Shown: positions 27,100 to 36,289, counted from the first letter of the stretch. The stretch: 64,000 bases of DNA from Bosea sp. NBC_00550 (GCF_026020075.1 NZ_CP102772.1:2542001-2606000), one strand, 5' to 3'. The notes: generated by a model from the letters alone, not told the origin. Program-made: numbers and translations.

Positions 27100-27356
27100 G
27101 GCATTTGTCACGGGAGTGGGCGATTTAGCCTGGCAGGTTCGGTAGGGGCATGCAGCCGATTTCCTACGCCCGTCACCAGTTCCCGCCTGAGATCTCTGCG
27201 GTTCAGCATGAGCTACCGCGATGTCGAGGAGCTTCTGGCTGAGACATTTCGTATGAGACGATCCGGCGATGGGTCCACAAATTTGGATGCAGCTATGCCC
27301 GCAACCTGCGCCTGCGGCCGCAACCAGCAGACATCTGGCAGCTGGACGGGAAGGTG
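27100..27356 (+). mobile_element. IS6 type-C relic, transposase 5' half
   Basis: Begins with GGCATTTGTCACGGG, a type-C end with one extra T. ATG 27150 then encodes the transposase start (MQPISYARHQFPPEI) with small internal deletions, followed by shifted fragments of the YRDVEELLAE and GDGST...ATCA regions. It breaks off at the catalytic WQLDG position. It is nonfunctional and lies a few bases from the groESL promoter region. Confidence 0.8.
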
Positions 27357-27357
27357 A

Positions 27358-27488
27358 GCGTAGCGTCGCTCGGGAGATCAGTTGACGCTCGAGGTTGAGG
27401 AGATTGTCGACGACGGCATGTACGCAGAGAAAGCGCTGCGCCACATCGGCCACTTGAAGAGCTGCATCTTGCGCTCTCGTTGTCGCAG
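27358..27488 (-). mobile_element. IS6 type-C relic, transposase 3' piece in opposite orientation
   Basis: The sequence from TAGCGTCGCTCGGGAGATCAG onward matches the 3' part of the type-C copy at about 57398-57520 (complement of the HAVVDNLLNLE and RKMQRFK coding region), inverted relative to the preceding half. The two halves are therefore head-to-head pieces, not one element. Confidence 0.75.
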
Positions 27489-27605
27489 GAGGCGCCGTGG
27501 CTGGCCACCTGGCTCAGCGAGTTCCTCGCTTTCCCGAATGGGCGCCACGACGACCAGGTCGACTCCACCAGCCAGGCGCTAAGCTATCTCACCGGCCGTA
27601 CCCAC
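27489..27605 (+). pseudogene. Terminase large-subunit C-terminal remnant (second terminase)
   Basis: Encodes APWLATWLSEFLAFPNGRHD followed by DQVDSTSQALSYLTG, the last part of a TerL nuclease domain, including the conserved acidic DDQVDS. It differs clearly from the C-terminus of the terminase at 22634-24091 (ELLAFPMGKFDDQVDSLVQF), so it comes from another phage or locus. It is joined directly to IS6 debris at its 5' side. Confidence 0.75.
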
Positions 27606-27721
27606 CCGCCCACGCCGCTCAGACCCCGCGCGAGCGCCCTCAGCACATCCGCAGGCCCGTCGGATTTGCGCGGCGGGCCGGCTTCCAGAGAGGAGGCGTC
27701 GAAGAGTAGCGCGGTTACCTC

Positions 27722-27887
27722 GCTGGGCGAGGAACCAAGAGCCCCTCGAGCGCCATATGATCTCCCGAGCGACGCTGAGACTCTTTGAGCCGAGGTCGCG
27801 CAACAGTGGCAAATTGCGACGGCCGCCGCGTAAGTCGGCTTTGCTCAGGGCAAAATCCTGGCTCGGCGACATTTCCGTGACAATGCT
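27722..27887 (+). mobile_element. IS6 type-C end relic
   Basis: The reverse complement closely matches the left end of the type-C copy at 55380-55500, including CAGGATTTTGCCCTGAGCAA and TTACGCGGCGGCCGTCGC, and ends at TCCGTGACAATGCT, an eroded inverted repeat. Only the end beyond the transposase stop codon is present. Confidence 0.75.
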
Positions 27888-27973
27888 GGTGCGCCCAATC
27901 CATTGCTTGCGCTGCTGACGATGCAGCGGCGCCCGTCGAGGTCGGGAAGGATCGTATATGACATGCAGCCGGC

Positions 27974-29173
27974 TCAGCCCCCCGGGACCAGAGCGCGCAC
28001 CGCCCTGCCGATCGCTGCGCCGTCGCCCGCTCGCAATCCCGCAGGATCGACAAAGAGAATATTATTAGAGGCCCAGCGTTCGCTGAGATGAATCGGCTTG
28101 GCTAGCCGCTGGAGTTCGGACGATACGGTCAAGGCGTCCGGGCCGCCGCAGGTGGTGCCGAATGATAGCTTCAGCCCGGGATAATGGCGCCCGGTGACGA
28201 CCTCGCAGCTCACATGCTGCGACCCTGCCAGCGCCTCCGAGACCGCGGTCAGCTCGCGAATCATAGCCTCGGTTTCGCTGGCGAGGTCGCGTGTCTCGAA
28301 AAGCTCCAATGCTGTGAGCAATCCTACGATCGATTCCTTGTCGACCTTGAATCCGCGGCCAATACCGTGGTGGGGCGGACGACGCCGCAGTTCGTCGGGT
28401 ATCAGGCCTTCCGCGGGAGACCAGGTGGCCGGCGAGATGTCCATGTCCAACTGCTGAATCAGTGCCGAAGCGACGAGGTCGCGGCGACCGCACAGCAGGC
28501 CGGTGCCCTGCGGACCACGAAGCGCCTTGCCGCCGCTGATGGCCACGAGCGCGGCGCCCTCATCAATGAAACGGCGGAGATTCTCCTTCGGAGGCAACTG
28601 TGCAGCGGCGTCGACGATCACCGGCAAGCCATGCTGAGCGGCCGTCCTGCAGACCATGGCCAGAGACGCCTGTCCCGGCGGCCCCGCCGTGAAGGCGACG
28701 GCGACCGTGCGAGACGTGATCGCGCTTTCGATTTCCCAGGCTTCGAGACCCCTCACCCCCGAGCCGATCGCGATATCGTTGAAGCCGACATCGACGATGC
28801 GGGCACCTGCGGCACGTATGGCGTGGTCATAGGCGTTGCGGTGCGCGCGGAACATGATGACTTCGTTGGGTTCGTCATCGATCGCGGGTAATCGCTCCAT
28901 GATGCGGACGTCGAATCGCGCGAGGCAGGCGGCGGTGGCGAGCGTGAGCGCCGCAGCGGCCCCCCCGGTGACGATGCCGGCCTCCGCTCCGGTATGACGC
29001 GCGATGATCGCGCTGGCCCGTGTCTGCAATTCCGTCATGTCGACGAAATGGCCGGCCGCCTCGCGCATGGCGTCGAGCACGGCGGGTGCCATAAGGCTCC
29101 CACCCAGTCGCGTCAGCAGACCCGCTCCGTTGATTCGCGTGGCAACGCCGAGACGTTCATAGATATCGGTCAC
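27974..29173 (-). CDS. SelA-like PLP-dependent lyase/transferase
   Basis: 399-residue fold-type-I PLP protein of the SelA/D-glucosaminate-6-phosphate ammonia-lyase group. The PLP Lys is K216 in AISGGKALRGPQGTG, the cofactor Asp is D188 in PVIVDAAAQLPP, and the N-terminus has the typical INGAGLLTRLGGSLM. Start GTG 29173 has GGAGG upstream and overlaps the stop of a decayed ABC-ATPase gene by four bases (GTGA), so it was the tail gene of an amino-acid transporter operon. Selenocysteine synthesis is unlikely from context; an eliminating lyase acting on an imported amino acid or amino sugar is more plausible. Confidence 0.85.
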   Translation of the reverse strand: MTDIYERLGVATRINGAGLLTRLGGSLMAPAVLDAMREAAGHFVDMTELQTRASAIIARHTGAEAGIVTGGAAAALTLATAACLARFDVRIMERLPAIDDEPNEVIMFRAHRNAYDHAIRAAGARIVDVGFNDIAIGSGVRGLEAWEIESAITSRTVAVAFTAGPPGQASLAMVCRTAAQHGLPVIVDAAAQLPPKENLRRFIDEGAALVAISGGKALRGPQGTGLLCGRRDLVASALIQQLDMDISPATWSPAEGLIPDELRRRPPHHGIGRGFKVDKESIVGLLTALELFETRDLASETEAMIRELTAVSEALAGSQHVSCEVVTGRHYPGLKLSFGTTCGGPDALTVSSELQRLAKPIHLSERWASNNILFVDPAGLRAGDGAAIGRAVRALVPGG

Positions 29174-29383
29174 AGTCCGCCTCCGGGGACGACGTCGGTA
29201 TTCGGCCGCAAAAGCCTGGACAGGAAGGCGCGCGTGCGCTCCTGGCGCGGAACGCGCAGCCCTGATCCATGAACACGACGTGATCCGGTACTTCCGCGGC
29301 GAAGACAAGCTCGTGCGTGACAATGATCGACGTGCGGCGGCGGACGGCGGGATTGCTCGAATAACGTCAGTACCTCTCCGATC
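29170..29383 (-). pseudogene. C-terminal remnant of an amino-acid ABC transporter ATPase
   Basis: Three frames together encode the end of a GlnQ/HisP-type ATPase: IGEVLTLFEQ, then TSIIVTHELVFAAEVPDHVV (switch His region), then QERTRAFLSRLLRPN before the stop. It is frameshifted and cut at 29384 by an IS6 element. The stop overlaps the GTG start of the SelA-like gene. Confidence 0.8.
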
Positions 29384-30093
29384 GACATTGTCACGGGAAC
29401 CCCGACGAGCCGGAGTTCGCGCTGCTCGGGAGATCAGGTGGCGCTCGAGGTTGAAGAGATTGTGGACGACGGCATGTACGCAGAGAAAGCGCTGCGCCGA
29501 CATCTGCGACTTGAAGCGCTGCATCTTGCGCTCTCGTTGTCGGATCACCTGGTGTGAGTTCTCAGCCCGATTGTGCGGCGCATGCCCTGCTCATGGCGCG
29601 CCGAGAGCCCCAGCTCGCGCCGGGCCGCGCCGTAGGATCGCAACTTGTCCGTCACCAGAACCCTGGGAGCAAAGCCATGCTTTTTGAGCAGTTGTAAGGC
29701 AGCACCCTTATCCCGTCTCGATTGCACCAGCATGTCGAGGATTTCCCCCTCGCTGTCGACGGCTCGCCATAGATACAGGTGCCGGCCCTGAAGGCGGATC
29801 ACCTCTTGTCGAGGTGCCAGATGTCTGCCGGTTGGGGCCGCTGCCGGCGCAGGTTGCGGGCATAGCTGCAGCCAAATTTGAGTACCCATCGCCGGATCGT
29901 CTCGTACGAGATGTCGAGGCCACGCTCAGCCAGCAACTCCTCGACATCGCGATAGCTCAAGGTGAACCGCAGATAGAGCCACACGGCGTGCCGGATGATC
30001 TCGGGAGGGAATTGCTGACGGGCGTAGGAAATCGGCTGCATGCCCCCCACCCTAACCGGCGAGGCTCAATTCGCCCATTCCCGTGACAATGCC
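29384..30093 (-). mobile_element. IS6-family element (type C), decayed copy
   Basis: Bounded by GACATTGTCACGGGAAC (left) and its near-complement GTTCCCGTGACAATGCC-like end at 30077-30093. At 710 bases it is shorter than the intact 798-base copy at 57285, mainly through internal deletions. The flanking octamers differ. Confidence 0.85.
29424..30050 (-). pseudogene. IS6 transposase with several frameshifts
   Basis: The N-terminal part is readable from 30050 (MQPISYARQQFPPEIIRHAV ... WHLDKR then stop). The middle is in another frame (GRHLYLWRAVDSEGE ... VLVTDKLRSY), and the C-terminal part in a third (RKMQRFKSQMSAQRFL). A 12-base loss removes LMRK, and single-base losses occur at the first catalytic Asp and before the catalytic Glu. 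It is inactive. Confidence 0.85.
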
Positions 30094-30250
30094 GTCGCGT
30101 CATCTCTGCAGGCCGCCTTATCCCGGCAGACATCGTCTAGCCGTTTTGCGAATCCCGATTCCGCTAAAAATCAGCACGCTAGAAACGACTTTCTTCAATC
30201 CATCTATTCGGCCTATCGTGTTGGCCGTTGCCAAAAGACGGAACGGGATC

Positions 30251-31090
30251 ATGCGAGCCTTTTGGATCGCGCTACTAAGCATGGCGATATCAACGGCGAC
30301 CTTGGCTGCAGACACCCTGGCACGCGCTCGTGAGACAGGTACTTTGCGGCTCGGCTTTCGGCTTGATGCGCCCCCTTACTCGTATCGGGCGGCTAACGGC
30401 GATCCTTCCGGATATATCGTTGATCTCTGCCGCGAAGTCGCTAGCGGTGTGAAGAAGGCGCTCAATATCCCTTCACTCAAAATCGAATATGTCGAGGTCT
30501 CGTCCACGACACGTTTGACCGCACTACGCGATGGCAAGATCGATATTCTTTGCGATCCTACATCGATGACTATGTCTAGGCGCGCTATCGTGGATTTTTC
30601 ACTGCCGACCTTCATTGATGGCGCCGGAGTTCTCTACCGGTTCAATGAAATTTACCGGCTCGAGGATCTGAGCGGAAAAAAGATCGGCGTGCTCCAGGGC
30701 ACGACGACCGAAGAGGTCTTGAAGGCGACCTTGGCGCAACTCGGCATCAAAACGGAGATCGTAGCGGTCCAGGCTCATCCAGACGGTGTCCGGATCCTGT
30801 CCGAGGGAAAGATCGACGCTTATTTCGCCGATCGCGGGATTCTCAGCTATCATCTGCTCAACAGCCGGAATCCCTCCGGTATGAAGATTTCCGATCAGTA
30901 TTTCACGTTCGAGACCTATGCACTAGCTCTACCGCGCGGCGACGACAAGCTACGTTTGTTGGTCGATGCGACGCTGGCTGAACTCTATCGCACGGATCGT
31001 GTGAAGAAAATCTATGCCCACAGCTTCGGAAACTTCCCGCCTGATCAGTTTATCAAGGCGCTCTTCGTCATCAACGGCGTGCCGAGGTAG
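30251..31090 (+). CDS. Amino-acid ABC transporter substrate-binding protein, orphan
   Basis: 279-residue family-3 solute-binding protein with signal peptide MRAFWIALLSMAISTATLAA at residues 1-20. Next come GTLRLGFRLDAPPYSYRAANG, the usual ligand-binding start, and KIDILCDPTSMTMSRRAIVD near residue 97. I chose ATG 30251 because it starts at the signal peptide; the upstream open frame runs toward the IS end. No permease or ATPase is nearby on this strand. Its base composition is visibly less G+C-rich than its neighbours, hinting at separate acquisition. Confidence 0.88.
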   Translation: MRAFWIALLSMAISTATLAADTLARARETGTLRLGFRLDAPPYSYRAANGDPSGYIVDLCREVASGVKKALNIPSLKIEYVEVSSTTRLTALRDGKIDILCDPTSMTMSRRAIVDFSLPTFIDGAGVLYRFNEIYRLEDLSGKKIGVLQGTTTEEVLKATLAQLGIKTEIVAVQAHPDGVRILSEGKIDAYFADRGILSYHLLNSRNPSGMKISDQYFTFETYALALPRGDDKLRLLVDATLAELYRTDRVKKIYAHSFGNFPPDQFIKALFVINGVPR

Positions 31091-31327
31091 CGCGGAGGCT
31101 GCCCGAGGTGACGGTATAGTGTGGCGACGGATGCGGAATAGGCTGGACGTGAATGTCCGCTTCCGTGCGATCAGCCAATCTGCCGTTGGCGCGATCAGGT
31201 CGTTTGCGGCGGCGGTCGCGAAGTTCAGCTATCCACCCCACCGGTAGAAGCTGGCGCGGCCGACACCAAATATCGACAGGCCTTGCCCACGTCACCAATC
31301 TGCTCAGCGTGCCTGAGAAGACGCAGC

Positions 31328-31370
31328 GGCATTGGCACGGGAATCTCGACGAGCCGGATTTCGCCCACGC
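31328..31370. mobile_element. Solo IS6 type-C end
   Basis: GGCATTGGCACGGGAATCTC and the following GACGAGCCGGATTTCGCCC match the left end of the type-C copy at 57285 with a few changes. Nothing else of the element follows; it runs into an IS110 relic. The 31091-31327 stretch before it holds no gene I can support. Confidence 0.65.
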
Positions 31371-31393
31371 GGCCGGGCAGGTCTTCCCAATCG

Positions 31394-31931
31394 GTTGGCG
31401 CGAGGTGGTAGTGCGAGAGTGGTTGCGGCTGGCCTGGCTGGCGCAGGCCTGCCGGTGTTGGTGGTCAATCCAGCGCAGGTGCGTGCCTTCGCCCAAACGC
31501 TCGGCAAACGGGCGAAGACCGATCCGATTGACGCCAACCGTGATCACTCATTTCGCCGAAGCGACCAAGCCGAAGCTGCGGCAAATGCCGGACGAGATGA
31601 CAAGGCTTCTAGCCGATCTGGTCGCTCGCCGGCGCCAAATCGTCGAGATGATCGCCGCCGAAGGTCAGCGGGAACGTCGCCGAGCGATAAACGTTGATTC
31701 AGAGCATCACTCGGAAAGAGCTTCATCGGCGGCGGCCGCAAGAGCGTGCTCCTTATTCGTCGAACCATGGTCGCCGCGCGCCATAATCCAGTGCTCAAAC
31801 TTTTCCGCGACAAGCTCATCGCTGGCGGAAAACCAAAGCTCCTCGCCCAAATCGCCGTCGCTCCAAAGCTAGTCACTATCCTCAACGCAATCCTGCGAGA
31901 TAGACGTCCATGGCAACCAATTCCCGCTTGA
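31394..31931 (+). pseudogene. IS110-family transposase relic
   Basis: Encodes, in shifting frames, the IS110 core: AGLPVLVVNPAQVRAFAQTL plus GKRAKTDPIDA, then AEATKPKLRQMPDEMTRLLA and ARRRQIVEMIAAE. After an internal deletion comes the C-terminal RHNPVLKLFRDKLIAGGKPK with ILNAILRDRRPWQP. One base was gained at DPIDA (31533 region). It lacks the catalytic N-terminus and is inactive. Confidence 0.85.
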
Positions 31932-32014
31932 CCAACAAGACAGTCGCTCCCTTTCGGAAAACCCGTAAATGGTCTCAAGCGCGCTGATGGCGGACACGTG
32001 GCGACTACGATCCC

Positions 32015-32038
32015 GAGCGTCACGCGATCGTGACGCTC
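32015..32038. repeat. 10-bp perfect hairpin
   Basis: GAGCGTCACG and CGTGACGCTC flank a CGAT loop. It lies in the gap between the IS110 relic and the arabinofuranosidase gene. No T-run follows, so terminator function is doubtful. Confidence 0.5.
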
Positions 32039-32067
32039 GAAGATTGAAACTAGTCCTCCGCGGGCCG

Positions 32068-32373
32068 TCACGGCGCGACGTGATGCAGGGCGTTCATGCC
32101 ACGCAGATGCAGCCGCATCTTGATGTCTTGATTGTGGTTGCCGAAGCCGCGTCCGAAAATATTGATGCCCCCGGGCCGGCCCTCCTTGTCGTCGATGCCG
32201 ATGCGCAGCGGATCGAGTGGTGGCGATCGAGGTCGAGATCCGTCGTCGCGATATCGCTGAGTTTGCGTTGCGTTGACGACGAGGAAGCCCAGATCCTGCC
32301 GGCCCTCGGCGCGCGACACCCTGCCGCCATTGCTGCGGCGTCCGCGATGCGGTGATAGCGGGCTCTCGTTCAT
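32068..32373 (-). CDS. Possible gene fragment downstream of the arabinofuranosidase
   Basis: A 101-codon frame whose second half (PLRIGIDDKEGRPGGINIFG and following RGFGNHNQDIKMRL) reads like a folded protein domain, while the first half looks shifted. I could not assign a family. It follows the arabinofuranosidase gene by about 20 bases on the same strand, so it may be the remnant of a co-transcribed gene such as a sugar-operon regulator or accessory protein. Confidence 0.3.
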   Translation of the reverse strand: MNESPLSPHRGRRSNGGRVSRAEGRQDLGFLVVNATQTQRYRDDGSRPRSPPLDPLRIGIDDKEGRPGGINIFGRGFGNHNQDIKMRLHLRGMNALHHVAP

Positions 32374-32392
32374 CCTTGCGGGCGCCGTCCTG

Positions 32393-33928
32393 TCAGCTGT
32401 CGAGCCTGATCACATTCCACGAGGCCGGCTGCAATTCCAGAATGATGCTGTCCGATTTCGTCGAGACGCCCTTCAACGTTGCCGGCTTGACCTTGAGCGG
32501 CTCCTGCTTGCTGTTGACCGCCGTCAGATCGCTGTGCCGCAGTTCGGTCGCCTCGGTCACCTTGAGCTTGCCGAAGCCGCGCGCATCGACCGTGACGTTG
32601 AGCCCGCCTTCCAGGTCGCGGTTGAGCAGGAAGAGCGAGACGCCCTTGTCGTCGCTGACGACCGACGCCTTCAGATAGGGCGCCTCGATCGGATAGTAGA
32701 GGTCCTGCTTGCCGCGCGGATCGAAATACGAGGCCTGGTAGCTTTCGGATTTGACGATCGCCTTGAGCACGCTGCCGCGCCCCAGCCGGCTCATCTGGGC
32801 GAAGGGCCAGAAGATTGTCTGCCGCCAGGCCGGCCCGCCGGTTTCGGTCATGATCGGCGCGATCACGTTGACAAGTTGCGCAAGGCAGGCGGCCTTCACC
32901 CGGTCGGCATGGTTGAGGAGCGAGATACAGGCGCCGCCGAAGACCAGCGCGTCCTCCATCGAATAGATTTCCTCGAGGATCGGCGGCGCCACCGGCCAGC
33001 CTTCCTTGACGCGATCCGCCCTGACGCGCCGGGTGCGGTACCAGACGTTCCATTCGTCGAAGCTCAGCATGATGCGCTTGTCGGAACGGCGCCGCGCCGC
33101 GACCGCGTCCGAGATCGCGACGACCTCCTCGATGAACTGGTCCATCAGGTCGGGACTGGCGAGGAAGGCCTTGGTATCGCCGGCATAGTTGTTGAAGTAG
33201 GTGTGCAGCGAAATGAACTCGACCTGGTCGAAGGTGTGCTCCAGCACCTCGTCTTCCCAGCGGCCATAGGTCGGCATGTTGCGGCCCGACGATCCGCAGG
33301 CGGCGAGCTCAATCGACGGGTCGATCCAGCGCATCATCTTCGCCGCCTCATGGGCGACGCGCCCGTATTCCGTCGCGGTCTTGTGCTCCATCTGCCAGGG
33401 GCCGTCGACCTCGTTGCCGAGGCACCAGAACTTCACGTCGTGCGGCTTCTTCCAGCCGTGCTCGATGCGCAGATCCGACCAAGCGGTGCCGCCGGGATGG
33501 TTGCAGTATTCGACGAGATTGCGTGCTGCGTCGCCGTCGCGTGTGCCGAGATTGACGGCGAGCATGGGCTCGATCTTCGCCGCCCGGCACCAGTCCATGA
33601 ACTCGTTGGTGCCGAAGTTGTTCGGCTCGGTGGTGAACCAGGCGAGATCGAGCCGGGCGGGCCGGTCCTTGGCCGGGCCCACCCCGTCCTCCCAATTGTA
33701 GCCGGAGACGAAGTTGCCGCCCGGATAACGCATGATCGTCGGGCCGAGCTCCTTGACGAGTTCGAGCACGTCATTGCGGAAGCCGCGCTTGTCGGCAGTG
33801 GGATGGCCGGGTTCGTAGATGCCGCCATAGACGCAGCGGCCCAAATGCTCGACGAAGGCGCCGAAGAGCCGCGGGTCGGTGTCGCCGATGGCGAAGGCGC
33901 GATCGCAGGTGATGCTGGCTTGTCTCAT
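32393..33928 (-). CDS. abfA: Alpha-N-arabinofuranosidase, glycoside hydrolase family 51
   Basis: 511-residue retaining GH51 enzyme, normal length, releasing terminal arabinose from hemicellulose oligosaccharides. No signal peptide is visible, so it acts in the cytoplasm on imported oligosaccharides. The acid/base is E173 in [11 protein letters not shown] and the nucleophile E291 in [11 protein letters not shown]; the substrate-site [16 protein letters not shown] is near residue 67. Start ATG 33928 with GGAG overlaps the stop of the preceding ABC-ATPase fragment (ATGA), marking it as the tail of an arabino-oligosaccharide uptake operon now truncated. Confidence 0.93.
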   Translation of the reverse strand: MRQASITCDRAFAIGDTDPRLFGAFVEHLGRCVYGGIYEPGHPTADKRGFRNDVLELVKELGPTIMRYPGGNFVSGYNWEDGVGPAKDRPARLDLAWFTTEPNNFGTNEFMDWCRAAKIEPMLAVNLGTRDGDAARNLVEYCNHPGGTAWSDLRIEHGWKKPHDVKFWCLGNEVDGPWQMEHKTATEYGRVAHEAAKMMRWIDPSIELAACGSSGRNMPTYGRWEDEVLEHTFDQVEFISLHTYFNNYAGDTKAFLASPDLMDQFIEEVVAISDAVAARRRSDKRIMLSFDEWNVWYRTRRVRADRVKEGWPVAPPILEEIYSMEDALVFGGACISLLNHADRVKAACLAQLVNVIAPIMTETGGPAWRQTIFWPFAQMSRLGRGSVLKAIVKSESYQASYFDPRGKQDLYYPIEAPYLKASVVSDDKGVSLFLLNRDLEGGLNVTVDARGFGKLKVTEATELRHSDLTAVNSKQEPLKVKPATLKGVSTKSDSIILELQPASWNVIRLDS

Positions 33929-34286
33929 GACGTGACTCCGGGTGTAGCAACGGCTTTGCGTGGATGATCGGCACGGAAGGCCACGGCGCTGTCGGGCGTG
34001 AGCACGGCGTCGCGGAGTTGGCGGGAATAGGGATGCGTCGGCGCCGAGAGCCACGGCGCGCGCCGGCCCCTGCTCGACCACCCCTCCCTTCTGCATGATG
34101 ATGAGCTGGTCGCTGATGTAGTAGGGGGTGGCGCGATCGTGGGTGATGTAGAGGATCGACAGGCCGAGCTCGTCGCGCAGCCGGCCGAACGGGTTGACGA
34201 TCGACATGCGCAGCGAGGCATCGACCATCGAGACCGGCTCGTCGGCGACAATCAGGCGGGGCTGGGCGACGAGGCCACCGCTGTTG
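33925..34286 (-). pseudogene. C-terminal remnant of an oligopeptide/oligosaccharide-type ABC ATPase
   Basis: Encodes [20 protein letters not shown] (Walker B and D-loop), [20 protein letters not shown] (switch His) and [11 protein letters not shown]. After a frameshift near 34060 it continues [19 protein letters not shown], the usual DppF/OppF-like ending. The N-terminal half with Walker A is missing; homology begins about 75 bases downstream of the IS481-family relic. The stop overlaps the abfA start. Confidence 0.85.
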
Positions 34287-34360
34287 CCGCAACTGAGACC
34301 TTCCTCAAAGCGATGGAGAGCTTCACCAAGGCGATCATCATGGCCGAACTCGCCGAGGTC

Positions 34361-35342
34361 TAGGTGTTTAGTCCCGGCATTTGGTGGATTGGATCGAGGG
34401 TGAATCGTTTCCGGCTCTGAAGTCCAGCGCTTGCAGATGAACTCGTAGGGCGTGAGGCCTTTGAGGGTCTTCAGGCGCCGGCCGAAATTGTAAGCTGAGA
34501 CGAAGTCCTGGAGGTGACGATCGAGCTGGTCGTGGCTGTCGTAGTGATAGCGTTTGACGGTCGCGTCTTTGATCGTCCGGTTCATTCGCTCGACCTGCCC
34601 ATTGGTCCAGGGATGGTTGATCTTGGTGAAGCGGTGCTCGATGCCATTCTCGCGGCAGCGCATCGCGAACATGTGGGTGATGTAACGGGCCGTGGGACCG
34701 TTGGCGTAGCGCGGCGGGAAGCGGAATTGGATGCCGTTGTCGGTCAGGATCGTATGGACCCTGTAGGGAACGGCTGCGATCAGGGCGACGAGGAAAGCTG
34801 AGGCCGTCACCCGGTTGGCGCTCTCCACCGGTTGCACGAAGGCGAATTTGCTCGTCCGATCGATCGCGACAAACAGATAGAGCTTTCCTTCGGCGGTCTG
34901 GACCTCGGCGATGTCGATGTGGAAGAAGCCGATCGGGTAGGACTTGAACCGCTTCTTCGGCTCCTTGTCGCCCTCGATCTCCGGTAGCCGGCTGATGCCG
35001 TGCCGTTGCAGGCAGCGATGCAACGACGAACGGGTCAGATGCGGGATCGTGGCCTGAAGCGCGTAGAGGCAGTCATCCAAAAGGCAGCAGGGTATGTCGT
35101 CGAAAGGCGACGATGATCGCCTCTTCCTCGGCTGACAGAACCGTCGAAGCCGGCTGCTGCGGGCCCGTCGGCAGATCAGCCACCGAGGCCCGCTTCTTCC
35201 ACTTCGCGACGGTCTTCTGGTTGATGCCGTAGCGCTTTGCCAGAGCCCTCAGGCTCGCTTGACTATGCTGTATCGCTCGACGGATCGCCTCCGTCGTTGT
35301 GGCGCTCCCGTGCAGAACCTGGCCCATAGTGCCTCCTTCCAT
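34361..35342 (-). pseudogene. IS481-family transposase with two frameshifts
   Basis: The N-terminal HTH part runs from 35342 ([20 protein letters not shown]) to a stop at 35073, caused by an extra T in CCTTTTGG. The catalytic domain continues in another frame from 35080, with [20 protein letters not shown] and [14 protein letters not shown] (DDE residues). An extra A near 34400 hides the normal ending, which is readable as [12 protein letters not shown] before a stop at 34361. The 75 bases between this end and the ABC-ATPase remnant are unexplained. Confidence 0.85.
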
Positions 35343-36044
35343 CCGATGGAAAAGATCGCACCATCAAAACCTGGGATCAAACACGGCATCTTCTGGGTGC
35401 TTCGGTCGGGTGCGCCCTGGGCGGATGTGCCGGCTCGCTACGGCCCACCGACGACGATCTACAATCGCTTCAACCGCTGGCGCAAAGCTGGCGTCTGGGA
35501 TCGGCTGATGGACGCGATCACAAAGGCTTACGACGGCGACGTCCAGATGATCGACACCTCGGTCGTGCGGGTCCATCAACAGGGTGCGACCGGAAAAAGG
35601 GGGGTCGAGATCGTTGTCTCGGTCGCTCGCGAGGCGGGCTCACCACCAAAATCCATGCCCTCGTCGATGCGCAAGGGCGCCATCCAGCTCAAGCTGACGG
35701 CGGGGCAAGCCAGCGACATCGCCAGCGCCGCTGACCTGATCGGCCATCTCGCTCCCGGCGCGATGCTGATGGCCGACAAGGGCTACGACGCCAACGCCTT
35801 GCGCGCCCTCGTCGGTGAACGCGGAGCCTGGGCCAACATCCCGCCCAAGAGCAACCGGAAGGACCCGATCTGCTTCAGCCGGCACCTCTACAGGGACAGA
35901 AACCTGATCGAGCGCTTCTTCAACAAGATCAAACAGTTCCGCCGCGTCGCCACACGCTACGACAAGCTCGCGGAGAACTTCCTCGCAAGCCTCAAGCTCG
36001 CATGCGTCAGGATCTGGCTACGCGGTAATGAGTCGACGGCCTAG
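35343..36044 (+). pseudogene. IS5-family transposase, N-terminally truncated, with compensating frameshifts
   Basis: Recognisable by GIFWVLRSGAPWADVPARYG, TTIYNRFNRWRKAGVWDRLM, QMIDTSVVRVHQQGA, IQLKLTAGQASDI, ADKGYDANALRALV and the C-terminal DRNLIERFFNKIKQFRR. Between about 35596 and 35690 the frame is shifted: the expected GGLTTKIHALVDAQGR is read in the neighbouring frame. The N-terminal domain is missing; the coding start abuts the IS481-family gene start. Probably inactive. Confidence 0.8.
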
Positions 36045-36289
36045 TACAGCCCGAGCTGGTCCTCAGTCGTACGGCCGCAGGCTCGGCCGGATCTGGCGGC
36101 CCCAAGTTTCGGTCCGGGATATCACCTCGATCAGGGCACTCATGCGAGAACCAGCGGGCCGGGCTGCGGCTGTAGAGGCCACCAGCGAACTCATCCTCGC
36201 CCATCTCACGTGCGGCGTCGGCGGTGTACCCGTGCTGCCCGATGATGCAACGGGCGAAGACTTGTACCTGACTCGAAGGCGTGATGGTC
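36045..36289. other. Stretch without an assignable gene
   Basis: Between the IS5 and IS6 relics. On the minus strand a short reading frame ends in MSALIEVISRTETWGRQIRP, faintly like the start of IS66/IS3 OrfA proteins, but too short and decayed to call. Confidence 0.4.

Noticed and set aside
31091..31327. Possible IS3-like fragment (a short minus-strand RASFYRW)
   Set aside because: Too short and followed by a stop; could not be separated from chance.
27100..31931. CRISPR-like repetition
   Set aside because: The repeated blocks are IS6 ends and transposase pieces of unequal length, not short regularly spaced repeats.
32273..33967. 564-codon plus-strand frame opposite the arabinofuranosidase
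   Set aside because: Mirror frame of a GH51 gene with clear catalytic motifs on the other strand.
32393..35080. Apparent 895-residue fusion of transposase, ABC ATPase and arabinofuranosidase
   Set aside because: It is three separate genes read through by chance frameshifts; abfA has its own ribosome-binding site and start at 33928.
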